64,000 bases of DNA from Chondrus crispus (Eukaryota > Rhodophyta > Florideophyceae > Gigartinales > Gigartinaceae): positions 62,001-126,000 of the forward strand of contig NW_005178566.1 of assembly GCF_000350225.1 (NCBI RefSeq). The letters are read 5' to 3'. Below the pieces are notes generated by a model. That model saw only the letters and a list, made by a program, of their open reading frames with translations. It did not search any database and was not told the origin of the DNA. Numbering within the stretch: position 1 is the stretch's first letter; each line of letters begins with the position of its first letter. Of this stretch, positions 1 to 11,282 are shown piece by piece. Made by a program: the position numbers and the translations under genes.

Positions 1-10
1 TGCGGCTCCA

Positions 11-1243
11 ATGCCCTTGATGCACGACCACGTGGTCCCATGGCAAGAAATGGCCAAGACTCTCGAAGTCCCGTGCTGTCCTGGGATCGCCCCACAACGG
101 ACCCTGCTCGCCCCATTCACGATTGTGGTGTCTTACAGGCACTACCGGTTACGAGATACAAAAGCTACTCTTCACATGACTGAGAGCGAGAGTGTCTACG
201 GCGTAAAACGCGGATTCGACGCGCTATTCCCTTCATTCCAGCCATTCGACGGCACGAACCCTATCAAGCTCCTGCAGTTCCTCTCTTCAATTCGTGACGG
301 CTTCGATGGCCTACACGTTGGCGAAGGACTGGCCTCCCTCACGATCTCGTATTACGTCACGGGTTCCGCAAAAGATATGAACACGAACCAAGTCTCTCCC
401 GGAGTTCGCTCCTCGAATTCAGCTCTAGCTGGTTCGTGGCCGTTCGTGGTACACGCCCTAATCAAGAGTTATTTGCCCGACGACGTGCAACAACGCGCTT
501 TTGAGAAGGTCACCGACGCGAAACAGAAGCCTGAAGAAGACGAGAGCAAGTTTGCCGATGGCTTAATTGTAGCTGCACGAGATTGCTGTAATGTATTCGA
601 GGACCGTGAACTCGTGAATTACTACATTCGTGGGCTTCTTCTCTTGACTCGTGATGCTGTGACCGAGGCAGAAAAGCAGCTACCCGTGAATGAACAAGGC
701 GATAAAACTGTTCCGCGTCGCGTTGCGCATGCTGAAGGTAACACGTTCCGAGCTCGTCGCACACAAAGCAAAGCGACCCCGGCTAAACTCAAGCCCCGCC
801 GTCACGTTATGACGATGCAAGAAACCACGGAAACGACCGGTCGCCATGTTCCGACCTCGTCATTTGTCCGAGATCCCACTCTTAGGCACGTATTACACGG
901 CCCGATGAATTACTGGGCGGATATGCGGTCCCAAGATCCCGATTCCGTGTTACAAATAGCTACAAGTCTCGACGCCCTCTTATTTGCTGGCGACTCTCAC
1001 GAACGCCGAAATTCTATCCCACCCGTGAGCCCTTCCACGGAGAACTTTCAAGCCCAATCGATCGATAATCTTCGTGAGCTCGTACACAACAATACAGTCG
1101 CCGTGCCGAAGTTGAGTAAAAAGCAAGCTCGTGACGCTCTCAGCGTGATTCCCACGGACTACTGGGGCTTGAACTGCTGGACTTGCAACAATACCGCGCA
1201 CTTCACGTTCAAGTGCCCGACCTTAACGCCTGAGCAGCGCATT
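11..1243 (+). pseudogene. gag: R0 gag fragment (Ty3/gypsy chromovirus-like), interrupted by R1
   Basis: The open frame encodes a capsid-like Gag similar to that of R2: FDGTNPIKLLQFL here matches FDGTDPIELLPFL in R2, followed by a capsid C-terminal region with DVQQRAFEKV and YYIRGLLLLTRDAV. Near the end lies a zinc knuckle, CWTCNNTAHFTFKC (C-X2-C-X4-H-X4-C), then CPTLTPEQRI, matching CSFLSPEQQM in R2. The frame runs on to position 1303, but the residues after 1243 come from the LTR of R1, which inserted here. Removing R1 and one copy of its target duplication joins RI to YYAYC at 15783, as expected for this family. The N-terminus and the 5' LTR lie beyond the left edge. Gag would form the virus-like particle and bind RNA. 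Assignment is by comparison with the other Gags in this window. Confidence 0.8.
1239..1243. repeat. Target-site duplication of R1 (left copy, GCATT)
   Basis: GCATT directly abuts the left LTR of R1. The same five bases follow the right LTR at 15778-15782. Five-base duplications are typical of Ty3/gypsy integration, and this match fixes both ends of R1. Confidence 0.9.
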
Positions 1244-2283
1244 TGTAATGCAATTTGCCTGGCAGGCCGCGAACGCAGTCCGACGGTCAAACATAAAGAA
1301 TAAAAACAACAACAGCAACAACCACTGCCGATGGCACGCGCTATGGAGCGTTCCAGACTACCATTCCCCTTGTGTGGGCTTGCGGCCCACCGTAGCTCAA
1401 CTTCGACGGGGGGGGAGGTTAAGGAAAGATGCCCGGCCCGGAAGGATAATGGTGGTAGAGACTTGTGAAGACTTGAGCACTCGATGAGTGCGGGTTGGGC
1501 TTGTCTACGAGGATGTAACTGCAGTTCGCTGGGTTGTAAGGCCAATGCTTCACGAGCGTCTTCAGCACCTTTTGTGTAATTTAAGATCGTCGACGAGGGC
1601 TTGTTCAGCACTACCCCACGGGATCGTAACCGTGTAGCAACACTACTACCGACGTGTTGCCGATGGCTAAAAACACCCTCACTGGCGCAATCGCAATCCT
1701 GGTAGGCGGTACCAACCCTGTCTTATACAGTAAGAACTTCGACGGAGTCGTCGTTGCAACAGCCTTCTGACGGAACTTGAAACAGTAGCAGCGCTACGCA
1801 CCGTGTTGCCCGATGGCTAAAACACCTACCCCGGATCGGTCGCAACCAACTCCAGTGGAACCAACACAATTAAGGGAAAAATAGAGGTAGAAAAGAATAG
1901 GGAAATAAAGGAAAAAGAAAAGGGAACCCCCGAGCGCAAAGGATAACGTAATCTGTGGTAAAAGGGGGCGTCTTGGGAAAGACGGACTTCGACCAAGGCG
2001 ATATTCAACTCTGGCAACTGGGGTTACCATTACTGACTTGGTGGTCAGAGGGCTAAGGTATATATCGCCCCGCCAGAGCCACTACAGTAGCTCGCGGCGC
2101 CAGATCCTAGATTTAATCTAGTGTCAGAAAAATTAATGCCAACTAATTAACTAAATACAATTAAATTAAAAAAATTAAAACTCTGCAGTTATTCACAGGT
2201 GTGTCCCCCAACCTGGACTACTTTTCATATCCAAATATTTTCCTTTCTTTTCACCCCCCTTTTCAGGTGCGTATTGCAGTACA
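1244..2283 (-). repeat. R1 3' LTR
   Basis: It matches 14734-15777 from end to end. On the plus strand it begins TGTAATGCAAT and ends TTGCAGTACA. The right copy begins TGTAGTGCAAT and ends ATTGCACTACA, which are perfect 11-bp inverted termini. Inside, a segment containing GATGGCTAAAA appears twice, near 1662 and 1811, an internal direct repeat. A TATATAT core lies at 2060-2066. The bases nearest 2283 are A/T-rich plus a polypyrimidine stretch. For the element on the minus strand this is the 3' LTR, because the polypurine tract abuts it at 2284. Confidence 0.92.
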
Positions 2284-2295
2284 TATCCCCCTTCC
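2284..2295 (-). promoter_or_regulatory. R1 polypurine tract
   Basis: The minus strand reads GGAAGGGGGATA immediately before the 3' LTR. It primes plus-strand DNA synthesis. The equivalent tract in R4 (AAGAAGGGGGATC) is nearly the same, which supports the relationship between the two families. Confidence 0.8.
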
Positions 2296-2405
2296 AAGCG
2301 CTCTTGTACGCCGCTCCGTCATCGTATAATCTCCTCGCCGTTTCTCTCATAACCCTACTCGCCGCATCCGGTAATCAGTGAAAGTGCAAGAGCAAGACGG
2401 GCCCC

Positions 2406-4358
2406 ATGTTTCTTTCATCCCCGAACCACTGGAGTGGTGGTACTAAACACAAGCGCTACGGCGTGGGCTTTTTTTCTACTTCCCACGACTCTCTAAGTCT
2501 TCCTTCCATCCCTCGATTACCTCCTGATTCCCAACATGCCGGTTCTGTTGTTCACATCGATTCCGATCGTAACACTCCGTCCTTGCGTCGATACCCTGCG
2601 CCGTCGGAGCTCCACGGTAAGGCCATGCGCCTTAATCCTGAGCTTTTTGCTTCCGCTAAATGGTTCTCAGTGATCGATGTATGCGCTTTCGATGACATTG
2701 CGCACTCGTTCGCCGACGGCGCCAGTATGTTTCCAGGACAAATCCCCTTTCAAGCTATTCGGTCTTACAATTGGTTGGCTCGCATCGCCATTCCTCCCTC
2801 CATTCTGTGTCACACTCCGCCTCGTTGTCGTGCGGTGTTATCGACCGGCTTCATGACCGCTGTGTGCGATAGGCTTGAGCTACCATTGACGCAGGATCTC
2901 ATCCCTGAGGAATTTGGTTGTGACACGTGGCAATTTCGCACCGAGGGCGAGCGGTCTTACCTCGATAACATGCTAGCCTGGACCTCCGATAACCCTCCTC
3001 GTGAAGCCAACCGCCTTTGGTTCAACCAACGGACCGTCTCGGGCGACGCTATGATGTGGACCAACGCCATAATTCCGGCTAATTTCCGACTTATCAAGCG
3101 GGGTACCATCCCCTTCTTCCAGCACACAGTGCACTTCGAACGCCGTATTCGGTCTGAGACGGGTTATTTTGTGGCCTACCAGATGTTGGAGGCGCGCGAA
3201 ATCTCGAGGTCCCATTATGCGAATCGTTATCCACGTATTCCGTTGTGGTGGAACCAATTTGAGGTCTGCCAAGGCTTCTGGGCTGAGCTCAGCCCTGTGT
3301 ACACGTATTACAGGAGGTATTTACGTGATCCTCGACCCGGCCTTTGGGTAGTCTTCCTCACAGAGTGGTGTACCAAAGTGGCAGTGATCCTCCTGTGGGA
3401 GACCTACGACTGCTGGAGGTTGTGGTACTTGCCCCCCAGCTCATCAGTCTCATGCGACGCCTCGATTATTCGGTTCCCCTGGGCGGTGCTGATGCAGACA
3501 CCGAACTGCATTCTCTCCTCGATAAAATAGAGGAGGTCAATTGGGACTTGATACCTCGTCCAAATTTCTCTCGTGCCTTCGTCCAGCAACGCCCCTCCTT
3601 CTCTCCTGGTCGTGCTCATCGTGGTTCGGGGGACTACGATTGGTTTAACCCCTGGACGGCATGGCAATGTTCTTGCGACGAGGCGCGTCTGAGTCGGCAT
3701 TATGGGAGTCAGACGCCCGTTTCGGTTGAATTGCCCGTCTTCCTTGCGGATCCCCACAAGTGCGACCTCTGTCCCAGGGAGCCTTTGCGTTTTCGCCCTG
3801 TGTTACCGGTCCCACCGACTTCACTTCCTGTCGATCCGGCCGACCCCACTCTCCCCGTGAACGCTTCGATAAGGGCGACGAGAGCCCCTGAGTGTGAGGA
3901 GGTCAAATCCCCTTTTGCGGTCTCATTCATTTCCAGTGGCCAGGTGTCAACTTCTATCAGAGACGGGAGAGGTCCCCTCGTCATCTAGCCGGACTGACAG
4001 TCTGTCCGTGCGCGCAGCCCCAGAAAGGAAGGGAATTTCTTCGTCCCTTACCTCCTTGGCTCCTCCTGCATCGTCTTCTCCTGTGCACGTTCCAGCTCGT
4101 CCCCCTTCTCCTGCTGCTGTTCCAATTACCGCCCCCTTGTCACTCACCGCCGACGCAGTCCAATCGACCAGGGGAGGTTCGACCTCCCCGTTCTCTCCAA
4201 ATGTTATCGAAAAGAACAACGGCGCCCCCACCGTCTATCGCACATTGCTCCGTGCTCACGGAATAAACGAGGGGGCACTTCGAGAAGCGTCTCTCGTTGA
4301 CCTGCGCTTACTGGCGCAACTTATCGCCTCACTTCCAAAGGAAAAAATCCTTGGGTGA
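2406..4358 (+). pseudogene. R1 antisense extra ORF (aORF), frameshifted; function unknown
   Basis: This ORF runs opposite to gag-pol and lies between the end of pol and the 3' LTR. It starts at an ATG 123 bp past the LTR. It is open in one frame to 3530, continues in a second frame to about 3988, and returns to the first frame to 4358. The first shift coincides with a C6 run at about 3432-3437. The product is homologous to the single-frame R4 ORF at 30574-32166: CDTWQFRTEGERSYL matches FDTWAYRTEGDRGYV, WVVFLTEWCTKVAV matches WMIFLSEWIAIVAK, and VNWDLIPRPNF matches VDWPRVPYC. The proline/serine-rich middle is less conserved, and a short helical C-terminal block returns (LLRAHGINEGALRE vs MFAELGVSEDELLK). 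It contains no gag, pol, envelope or other family motif that I recognise. Conservation between families suggests it once encoded a protein. Confidence 0.75.
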
Positions 4359-7300
4359 ATTGTCCCAATGACCCATTGCCGATGGTAGCGTCCTGCCGAT
4401 CCATGTTCGGTCATTTGGCCTCTGAGAGTGTCGTCTCATCGTCGACACTTCTCTTCGTTCCACCGAAAATAAATTGCATTTCCGTCTCCTATCAACTTCC
4501 TCCTCTTTTTTTATACGCCCCGTCGCCGCGGTCGCATCTTCTTCTCTCCACTTTCCTTCTCTTTTCCTCGTTACTGTCTCCCTTCTCTTATCCATTTTCC
4601 GTGCGCCCCTGCTACTGCAGTTGCACATCCCCTATTACCTTCTCTTTTCCTTTGCTAATCCACAAGACCGCTGGCTGGGGAGTCATGCCCTCTCTTTTTT
4701 TCATTGATCGGTCCACGGACCTCTCACTGCCTTCTGAAAGTCCCCCACCTTCATTACCCTTCAGGCTTTCTCGATGTCTATTTTCACGCCTTCGCGAGAA
4801 AATATCTCAGCTCTCAAACACGTGATTACCTCCTCTGGGGCCTCCCGACGAGAACCAATGCAACTGGAAAATCTTCCCCCCTAATGAAATATCAGTGTAC
4901 GAACTATCCCTTTTTGGGCTCGTCCGGGCGATCCTCAGGCTCCTTTCGTGCGATCACGTTGAATTCTCTTGGCTCGGCAAGTCTTTCGGCGTGAGATAAA
5001 CATTCATGAGCGGCAGGGTAGCTTTTGAGTCGCCACTGACAGTCGTGTGAAACGGCGAGCTAGCAAGCCCTTTGAATGTCGGATCCTAAGGGACGAGTCC
5101 CTTGCTGTCCGTTCTCACAGAAACCCTCATAAATAATTTCGTCAAATAAATTTAGACGGGGAGGCGGATCACTAATCCAAACGTCATCTTGCGTGCGCAC
5201 GGCGGCGCGTGATTCCGTCCAAGGAGGTTAGTCTGAGACTACAGTAAATTTTCCGTTTTGTGGCGCGGCAGCGTTTCATTCAGGTGAGGGAGTCCCAGGC
5301 AGAATCGCCTAAGTCATTTCATTGCCCTTGTCCTCATTCCGTGTCATCCACTTCCTCTCGAGTTGCCTTGCTCGCGTGCACCTGCACATCAACTGCATAT
5401 GTTCGGCACCTTCTCCCTTGGCTTGAAGGTCACCCGCGCGGCAGTGAACAAGGTTGGGCGGTGTACATTCTCCTTAGTCTTCCTCGCGCCAACGCAAAGT
5501 TTTCCCTTTGTACCATATCGCAATTAAATAGGTATGGGTTCCGTTCCCAGAGTCCCAGTGCGTTAAAGACTTTGATTCTTAACTTCCTGCTTGACAAGGG
5601 TACCTATTTTCGTCAACAAAATGTTGCTTGTCTTCCTTTCTTCAGACCGGGGATCCGCATCGAAAAAATTCAATAGTCAACTTGAAAACGCCAGCCCCTA
5701 TACGTCAATAAAGAAATGCGACAGGCGCATCTGGTCTCAGTGAGGGCTGCTGCCCTTGGTACCAACTACCACGGAATGCGATCCTCGTTTTCCGCATGCG
5801 ATCGCGTATTACAAAACCCTGGCCTTCCCTTGTGTACCTCTTGGTCTACAGTGCCGAACCGTGAGGACTCACTGAAAACAAGCGTGGGGGCTTTTCCCGT
5901 CACGGAGCTCCGCGTACTTCATCGATTATCACTTCCATATTCCTCGGGCGTTTGCGAGTTTCCCTTCTCCGTCTCTCTGCGCCAATCTTGGTTCCCTGTT
6001 TGGCGAGTGCCCTCCCTCTTTCCTTTTCACAATAGTACGGTTCGTGCGTCCGAGTCAGAATCTCGACACTCATTCGTCCTCCTGATCGTGGGGAGTTCCC
6101 AACTTCCTTCACCATCGTCCTTTCTCCACCCGATTACAACGTATGCTCCCCCGTTATTTGTCGCCCTGTCACCTCCTTCTCTTCTCCTTTTCGCTACTTT
6201 CTAAATTGTGAGTAAAGTTTAATCTTGTCAGTACGAACGGGGGTCCCCTTTTTCTCTTTTTTTCCTTTGCTGTAACTTATTGACAACGTTCACCTTTCCT
6301 CGTTGGTTGGCTGTTAACAGGCCTCTGATTTGACCGGCGCCGCTTCATTTCGTGATGCGAATTGTTACTGACGACTCGCCATGCCGTCGGCATGTGCGTA
6401 TGGGTTTGCAAGCCGTTCTCTCCATCCCCTGTTGAACTCGCTTGTCGCAACGCCTGGGCTCGTCATGCCGTCGGCATCGTGGCCCGGGCTTCTCCTCTCC
6501 TTTAGGGTTTCTCTCTTCCGTGTAGGTTCTCCGAACTTTTGTTTCGAGGACTGCGTTCTCGACACCAAAAAAAGAAAAAGTAAACAAAATAGAAACGAAA
6601 GCAGTGTTATTCTGATAAACGCATAAGTAGGTCTCGCGTGATAAAGTGCGTTCGCGCTTGCGTCAGTGGCGACAGGCTGATCAAAAATTACGATAACTGA
6701 AGTAAGTCCCCTCAGGCTCCTGATCAACCTCGTTCCTCCCTGTGGTCGTGTTTCCCCTGGTCATCGCGTTAGTGGAGTGACGTAGTTGAAGTACGATCAT
6801 TAGTGAAAACAGGGCAACCGTCGGCTTGGACAGCGTCGTGAGAGCAGATTCTAATTTTGAGCATAACTTCGGTCTCCGAGTTCTCTGCTGTCCCTCGGGG
6901 TCTCCTCCAACTACCCGCGCGGTACTGTCTTCCTGACAGGCATATGGAGTTTAGTAACTGGGCGTCCTTGAGGAACAAAAAGAAAAGAGGAAAAACACTC
7001 GCTCTCCGTCTCGGCTTGACACACAGCGTAAATAAATTGACTATGATCGGCGGGTCGCAAATCTTCCTCGATCGTGTTTGCTCAAGGGTCGTCGACCGGT
7101 GTGTGTCGCAAGGCTTGGTCGTTGTTGACCGCGGTGCAGGGTTTTGTTTTCTATGTGGCAGCAGCAAAAACGAAACAGAACAGTACAAAACAATAAAAAG
7201 GAAAGAGGGTTACCGTGGCAAATGGGTTAGTGAGTCACTCGTGCCGAAAGCATTTAGGCGAGCGCCAGCGTCAGTCGCCCCAAGCCATGCTCGAACAATA

Positions 7301-7866
7301 ATTTGCCCTCATCGAGGGTTTCAATAGTGGGTTAAGTTGTAGCACAACCCGGGTGAGTAACATGGTCATGCCGTTGGCAAGTGTCCCGCACGGTTGATGA
7401 TGGCTTTGCCACCAGGTCACTTGTGGTACTTGTGCGGTCGGATGTGGCGGTGACTACCAACACTCGCGGTGTTTTTTTCTTTTTCTAAATTCTGATTATA
7501 GTGTGTGAATGACGGCTTGTGTTTCGTTCCCGATTTGCACTGCCGGTTTGGCAACTCGCGCCCGGCGTGATCCATTTCTTTCGATTAAATCGGGTCCTGC
7601 AAGGATAAATCGCTGGTTTTGACGTCCTTTCTTCTGCGCCCGTCGGTGACGCGTGTGGGTGTTCCAGTAGACTCAATACGTAATCCAGGACTACCGTGGG
7701 ACGTCCCATTTCATAGCATGGCGGTGTACCCCGGTTCGGGCACCTGCATGGGTTCCCTACTCAATTCCTTCCTGTTCTTTCCAACCCACGTCCTTGGCCT
7801 TCCTGCATTCTTCCTCGATTTGCAGGTCCTCGCGCTGCCTCCTGCCTGGGCGTTTCATGACGGATT
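4359..7866. other. R1 long internal region without sense coding
   Basis: About 3.5 kb between the antisense ORF and the 3' end of pol. Only short, low-quality ORFs occur on either strand. Long pyrimidine-rich tracts on the plus strand (about 4480-4670 and 6110-6200) are purine-rich on the element's sense strand. The palindrome CATGCCGTCGGCATG occurs at about 6379-6393, a near copy lies at about 6464, and a degenerate copy at about 7368. No tRNA, protein domain or second element was recognised. It may be untranslated sequence, a second degenerate gene or captured sequence. Confidence 0.6.
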
Positions 7867-8430
7867 TTATCCTGATTGCGCGTGTGCCACTTGCTGAGGC
7901 AAGGGTAGCCTCTTCCTTCGGAAGTACGTCACGACTGCGCTATGCGGTAACTGTTCGACTGGCTCCCACGTCGCGACCTCGGGCGCATAGCCATACCATT
8001 TCACCCTGAGAATTAAGTTCTCCTCGTCGTAGCTGTGGTCCACGATCCTGTCGATCACATACTCCTGACTCTCGGTTTCTTCTTCCTGCGTGTCCAACGG
8101 TCGTTGCCCCTTCCAAAGAGCCAGCGACTCATCCTCATCCTGCTCTTCCGAACCTCCCATCTCTTGTAGATGGGGCGGGATGCCCGCAGCTTCCTGATTT
8201 ATCAAAGGTCCGTCATCCGTCCTATCCTTCGCTTGCGCGGCGGGTTCTTCTCGTTCCCCTTCTCGGTTGAGTAATTGTAGCGCTTGTCGTAGTCCGACTT
8301 TCGGCGTGTAGTCCATGGGACTAGGGGCTAATTCGACTCTATCTCGCGACACGCACTCTTCCTGGTCGCCGATGGAAATGACGACCGTATTCTCAGTTGA
8401 CTCCTTCACTTGATATGGACCCGTAGCCAC
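7867..8430 (-). pseudogene. pol: R1 integrase tail with chromodomain
   Basis: This is the C-terminus of pol, in frame with the integrase but separated from it by one stop at 8431-8433 (ELA, stop, VATGPYQV). After an acidic linker rich in Glu and Gln comes a chromodomain: YVIDRIVDHSYDEENL, then RVKWYGYAPEVATWEPVEQL and FRRKRLPLP. The aromatic residues that form a methyl-lysine cage in chromodomains (Y, W, W) are visible. Chromodomains direct integration of chromoviruses to particular chromatin. R4 has the equivalent FRVRWYGYTVNDDTWEP. Homology is clear; the stop makes a full-length fusion unlikely for this copy. Confidence 0.85.
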
Positions 8431-9472
8431 TTATGCCAACTCATGTTTCGGCTCGGTGGCCGTGCCTTGCTCTTTCCGAAGGAATACGTATGATCCTGAG
8501 GGGAGGCCATACTTCGACTTGCGGAGCCTTGCATCGAAATTTCGCTTGTAGCGCGCTTGTTCTTTCCGCAAGCTCTTACCAGCGCCTTTCATCAGGCTTT
8601 CCAACCACGACTGCCATTTCAGGTAGTACGCTCGATTCGAGCTAAATCCTTCCAAACCTGGCTGTGCTTGTAATGCAATGCTTCTCGGCGCCCGAGCTAA
8701 CACCAGCTCGAAGGGCGCGATGTTCGTAGTTCGATGAACTTGCGTGTTGTATGGAAACGTCACGGCGTCGCTAAATAGGTTTCATTCTTTGGGATGCTCT
8801 CCAACATATTTTTGCAACGCGGAAGTCAGCGTGCGGCTAAACCTCTCCACTTGGCCGTTGTCTTGCGGGTGGTACGTAGTCGTAAACACATTGCGTATGC
8901 CGAGAATTCGGCAGGCGTTCTAAAAGAACCGGGCCGTGAACTGTGTTCCATTGTCGGACAGCAGCTTGACCGGCGGTCCGTACACGAATACCCAATGCTG
9001 AACAAAGGCTTGTGCGATGTGTGCAGCTGATATCTTCTTCAACGGTCCGGTTCGTACGAGTTTCGAGTATCGATCGCTGATCACGAGAATATACCGATTT
9101 CGTCGTTTAGTTGTAGTTAGCTCGCCGAGGATGTCGATGGCGACAAACTCCAGCGGAGCTTTGGGCGTGAACAGCTTCATTTCCTTCGTGTTTCCTCTTA
9201 ACTTCACCCTTTCTCGCGCACATGCGGCGCAATTCTTCGCCACTGCATAGCAGTCTAGGGCCATCGTAGGCCAAAAAAAATCTTCTCAATTGCTTGTAAA
9301 GTTTCCTGCCTCCCAGGCGTCCTGCCAATTTTGCGTAATGGCTTAACCCTGGGACGCGGTCCCTTAACGATTGTGGTATCACCACTTGTACAAACTCCGC
9401 CGCGGTACGGAATAGAGTTCCTTCGAGTTCTTCGGTCTCTACGCTGAAAGTTCTCACCTTTCCGGCGTCCAT
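8431..9472 (-). pseudogene. pol: R1 integrase (frameshift and stops)
   Basis: The first part (9472 to about 9280) carries the start of the HHCC zinc-binding domain, HYAKLAGRLGG, in which the second His of the family pattern (GHAGG in R4) is Arg. The frame then changes at an A8 run (9273-9280) and continues with NCAACARERVKLRG (the CC pair), the catalytic core FVAIDILGEL (first Asp), KLLSDNGTQF (second Asp) and GQVERFSRTL (Glu). Two stops interrupt the core region at about 8920 and 8785, and a third ends it at 8431. The second stop falls where R4 has Trp (ERDWDQF). The part from 8763 to 8431 holds the C-terminal DNA-binding region. It would insert the cDNA into the genome; this copy is inactive as assembled. 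Confidence 0.85.
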
Positions 9473-10188
9473 TTCTTCCTTGATGCGGTTGCAGAAGGGG
9501 TCGACGGCTTGCTCGCTAATGAGCTCCTTCGAAGTGACAGCTTGGAATTGATCGAGGCGATCGGGGGCGGTCCCCCCTCAAGAGTGAGGATGTCGTCTAA
9601 CGCGTCAAAATTGTCCTCGCCGTCCACTGTACCCTCGGCCGGTTCGGCCATAAAGCATGGAATTTCGTCGTCGATTTCGGCGACGTTTTCTCCTGCGGTC
9701 CGTAATCTTGACAGGGCATCAGCTTGACTATTCGCCTTGCCCTTCTTGTACTTGATTTCGAAATCAAATTCCGAGAGGCGGAGCCTCCATCGGATTAATC
9801 TCCCGCTGAGGTCGGTTACGTTCATCAACCACCTCAATGAGGCATGGTCGGTATGCACAATGAAGTGCTCGCCATATAGATATGGTCTTAAAGTCTGTAC
9901 GGCCCAAATTACCGCTAGACATTCTTTTTCTGATACAGAATAGTTCCTCTCGGCTGGGGCTAACGTTCTTGAAAAGAACCCGATGGGTTTACGTTGCGCA
10001 TCCGGATGTGTTTGAAATAATGCAGCGCCGATTTGATAGTCGCTTGCATCGGTATCTACCGAGTAGGGTAGGTCCTTCTTCGGCAGCGCCAACACAGGCG
10101 GCGCCAAGATGGCGTCGTTGAGCTTATGAAAAGCTTTTTCGCACGGTTCGTCGAATCCTTCCAACTGGACCGGTTGTCCCTTCTTCAA
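9454..10188 (-). pseudogene. pol: R1 RNase H region of pol
   Basis: The frame opens just after the RT shift with PPVLALPKKDLPYSV, then DTDASDYQIGAALFQ (first catalytic Asp), FFSRTLAPAERNYS, EKECLAVIWAVQTLRPYL (Glu), HTDHASLRWLMN (Asp) and SQADALSRL. These are the conserved blocks of the Ty3/gypsy thumb and RNase H domain. It degrades the RNA of the RNA:DNA hybrid. It is complete but lies in a different frame from RT, so a frameshift at about 10190-10230 separates them. The end of the frame drifts out of the integrase frame near 9500. Confidence 0.87.
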
Positions 10189-11108
10189 TAGTTGTTTGAG
10201 CGGATGCGCGATTTTGGCGTAATGTGGGACAGCCTGCGGTAGACATTATAAAGTCCCAAAAAGCTTCTGAGCTGGGTCTGCGTTTGAGGGTACCTCACTT
10301 GTTCCAACGCCGCGATGCGAGCGGCATCAACCTCCAATGTACCTGGCCGAACGACATGGCCCAGGTACTTGATCTTTTCGACGAAAAATTCGCACTTGCC
10401 AAGCTTGAGCTTCATACCTGCCCTCTCCAATACAGAAAGTATTTCATCCACGTGCACGATGTGCTCCTCCCAGGACTTGCTAAAATTTATTATGTCATCC
10501 AGATACACCAAACAGCATTTCCAACGGAACGGAGAGAGCAGGATATATATTGCTCTCTGAAACGTCGCTGGCCCGTTAGTTAGCCCGAAGGGCATTCTTG
10601 AGAAGCGATACAGAGCTGAGTGACACGAAAATGCGATCTTGTCGCGGTCGCACTCAGGGATAGGCATCTGCCAATATCCCGAGATCGCGTCCAACGCGGA
10701 GAAAACCTTGGTGTCACCAAGCGAGTCTAGACACTCATCCATGCGCGGCAAAGGATACGTGTCCTTTACAGTAACCGCGTTTAACCTGCGATAGTCTACG
10801 CAAAAGCACATCGATCTGTCCGGCTTGGGCACTAATAAAACGGGCGACGCCCATTCTGACTGCGCCGGTTCGATGACTCCTGCTTCTAACATCTTCTGTA
10901 CTTCTGCATCTTCTACTTCGCGGACTTTAGGCCCGGTCCGATAAGGGGCTTGTGCGATGAAACGAGTCTCGGGGATCAACTCGATCCGATGGACTGTGGT
11001 GTTAATTTCACCAAGCGTCTCATCCCACATCCTTGAATACTTCTTCAACATCCGACGGAACCGCTCGCCCAGCCGTTCTGGCACGTGGCTCAGGTCGAGG
11101 TCCTCCAC
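10185..11108 (-). CDS. pol: R1 reverse transcriptase domain
   Basis: Conserved RT blocks in order: KMLEAGVIEPAQSEWASPVL, FCVDYRRLNAVTVKDTYPLP, FSALDAISGYWQMPI, RMPFGLTNGPATFQ, the catalytic LVYLDDIINFSK with intact YLDD, KLKLGKCEFF and YLGHVVRPG. It makes cDNA from the element RNA. It lies in the same frame as the protease but a stop at 11283 lies between them. The frame runs out after LRSFLGLYNVYRRL, where RNase H continues in another frame. The catalytic residues are intact. Confidence 0.9.
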   Translation of the reverse strand: MEDLDLSHVPERLGERFRRMLKKYSRMWDETLGEINTTVHRIELIPETRFIAQAPYRTGPKVREVEDAEVQKMLEAGVIEPAQSEWASPVLLVPKPDRSMCFCVDYRRLNAVTVKDTYPLPRMDECLDSLGDTKVFSALDAISGYWQMPIPECDRDKIAFSCHSALYRFSRMPFGLTNGPATFQRAIYILLSPFRWKCCLVYLDDIINFSKSWEEHIVHVDEILSVLERAGMKLKLGKCEFFVEKIKYLGHVVRPGTLEVDAARIAALEQVRYPQTQTQLRSFLGLYNVYRRLSHITPKSRIRSNNY

Positions 11109-11282
11109 GTCCAGCGGTGGGGGCTCAATCCCCTGCCCCGGCTTCGACGATTCCGTCGCAGAGAGACCACTTGACCGTTCTTCTGACTGGTCCTCGCGGG
11201 CTTGATCCGAAGGTTCGCATCTTGTCTCGCCCGTAGGTGTCTTGGTGGAATTAGGAAAATTTTCTTTCGTCCTTTCTTGAAT

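Noticed and set aside
1653..1830. The duplicated GATGGCTAAAA segment as a tandem-repeat array or CRISPR
   Set aside because: Only two units, within an LTR and copied in the second LTR; not an array.
2406..3530. Envelope gene for the antisense ORF
   Set aside because: It is antisense to pol, has no signal peptide, glycosylation pattern or transmembrane anchor that I can see, so env was not called.
4474..4825. ORFs in the pyrimidine-rich part of R1
   Set aside because: Rich in Ser, Leu, Phe and Pro only because of C/T-rich DNA; no conserved counterpart in R4.
5260..6204. Two 138-162 codon plus-strand ORFs in the R1 internal region, considered as extra parts of the antisense gene
   Set aside because: No similarity to the R4 ORF or to any domain, and composition follows the C/T-rich DNA.
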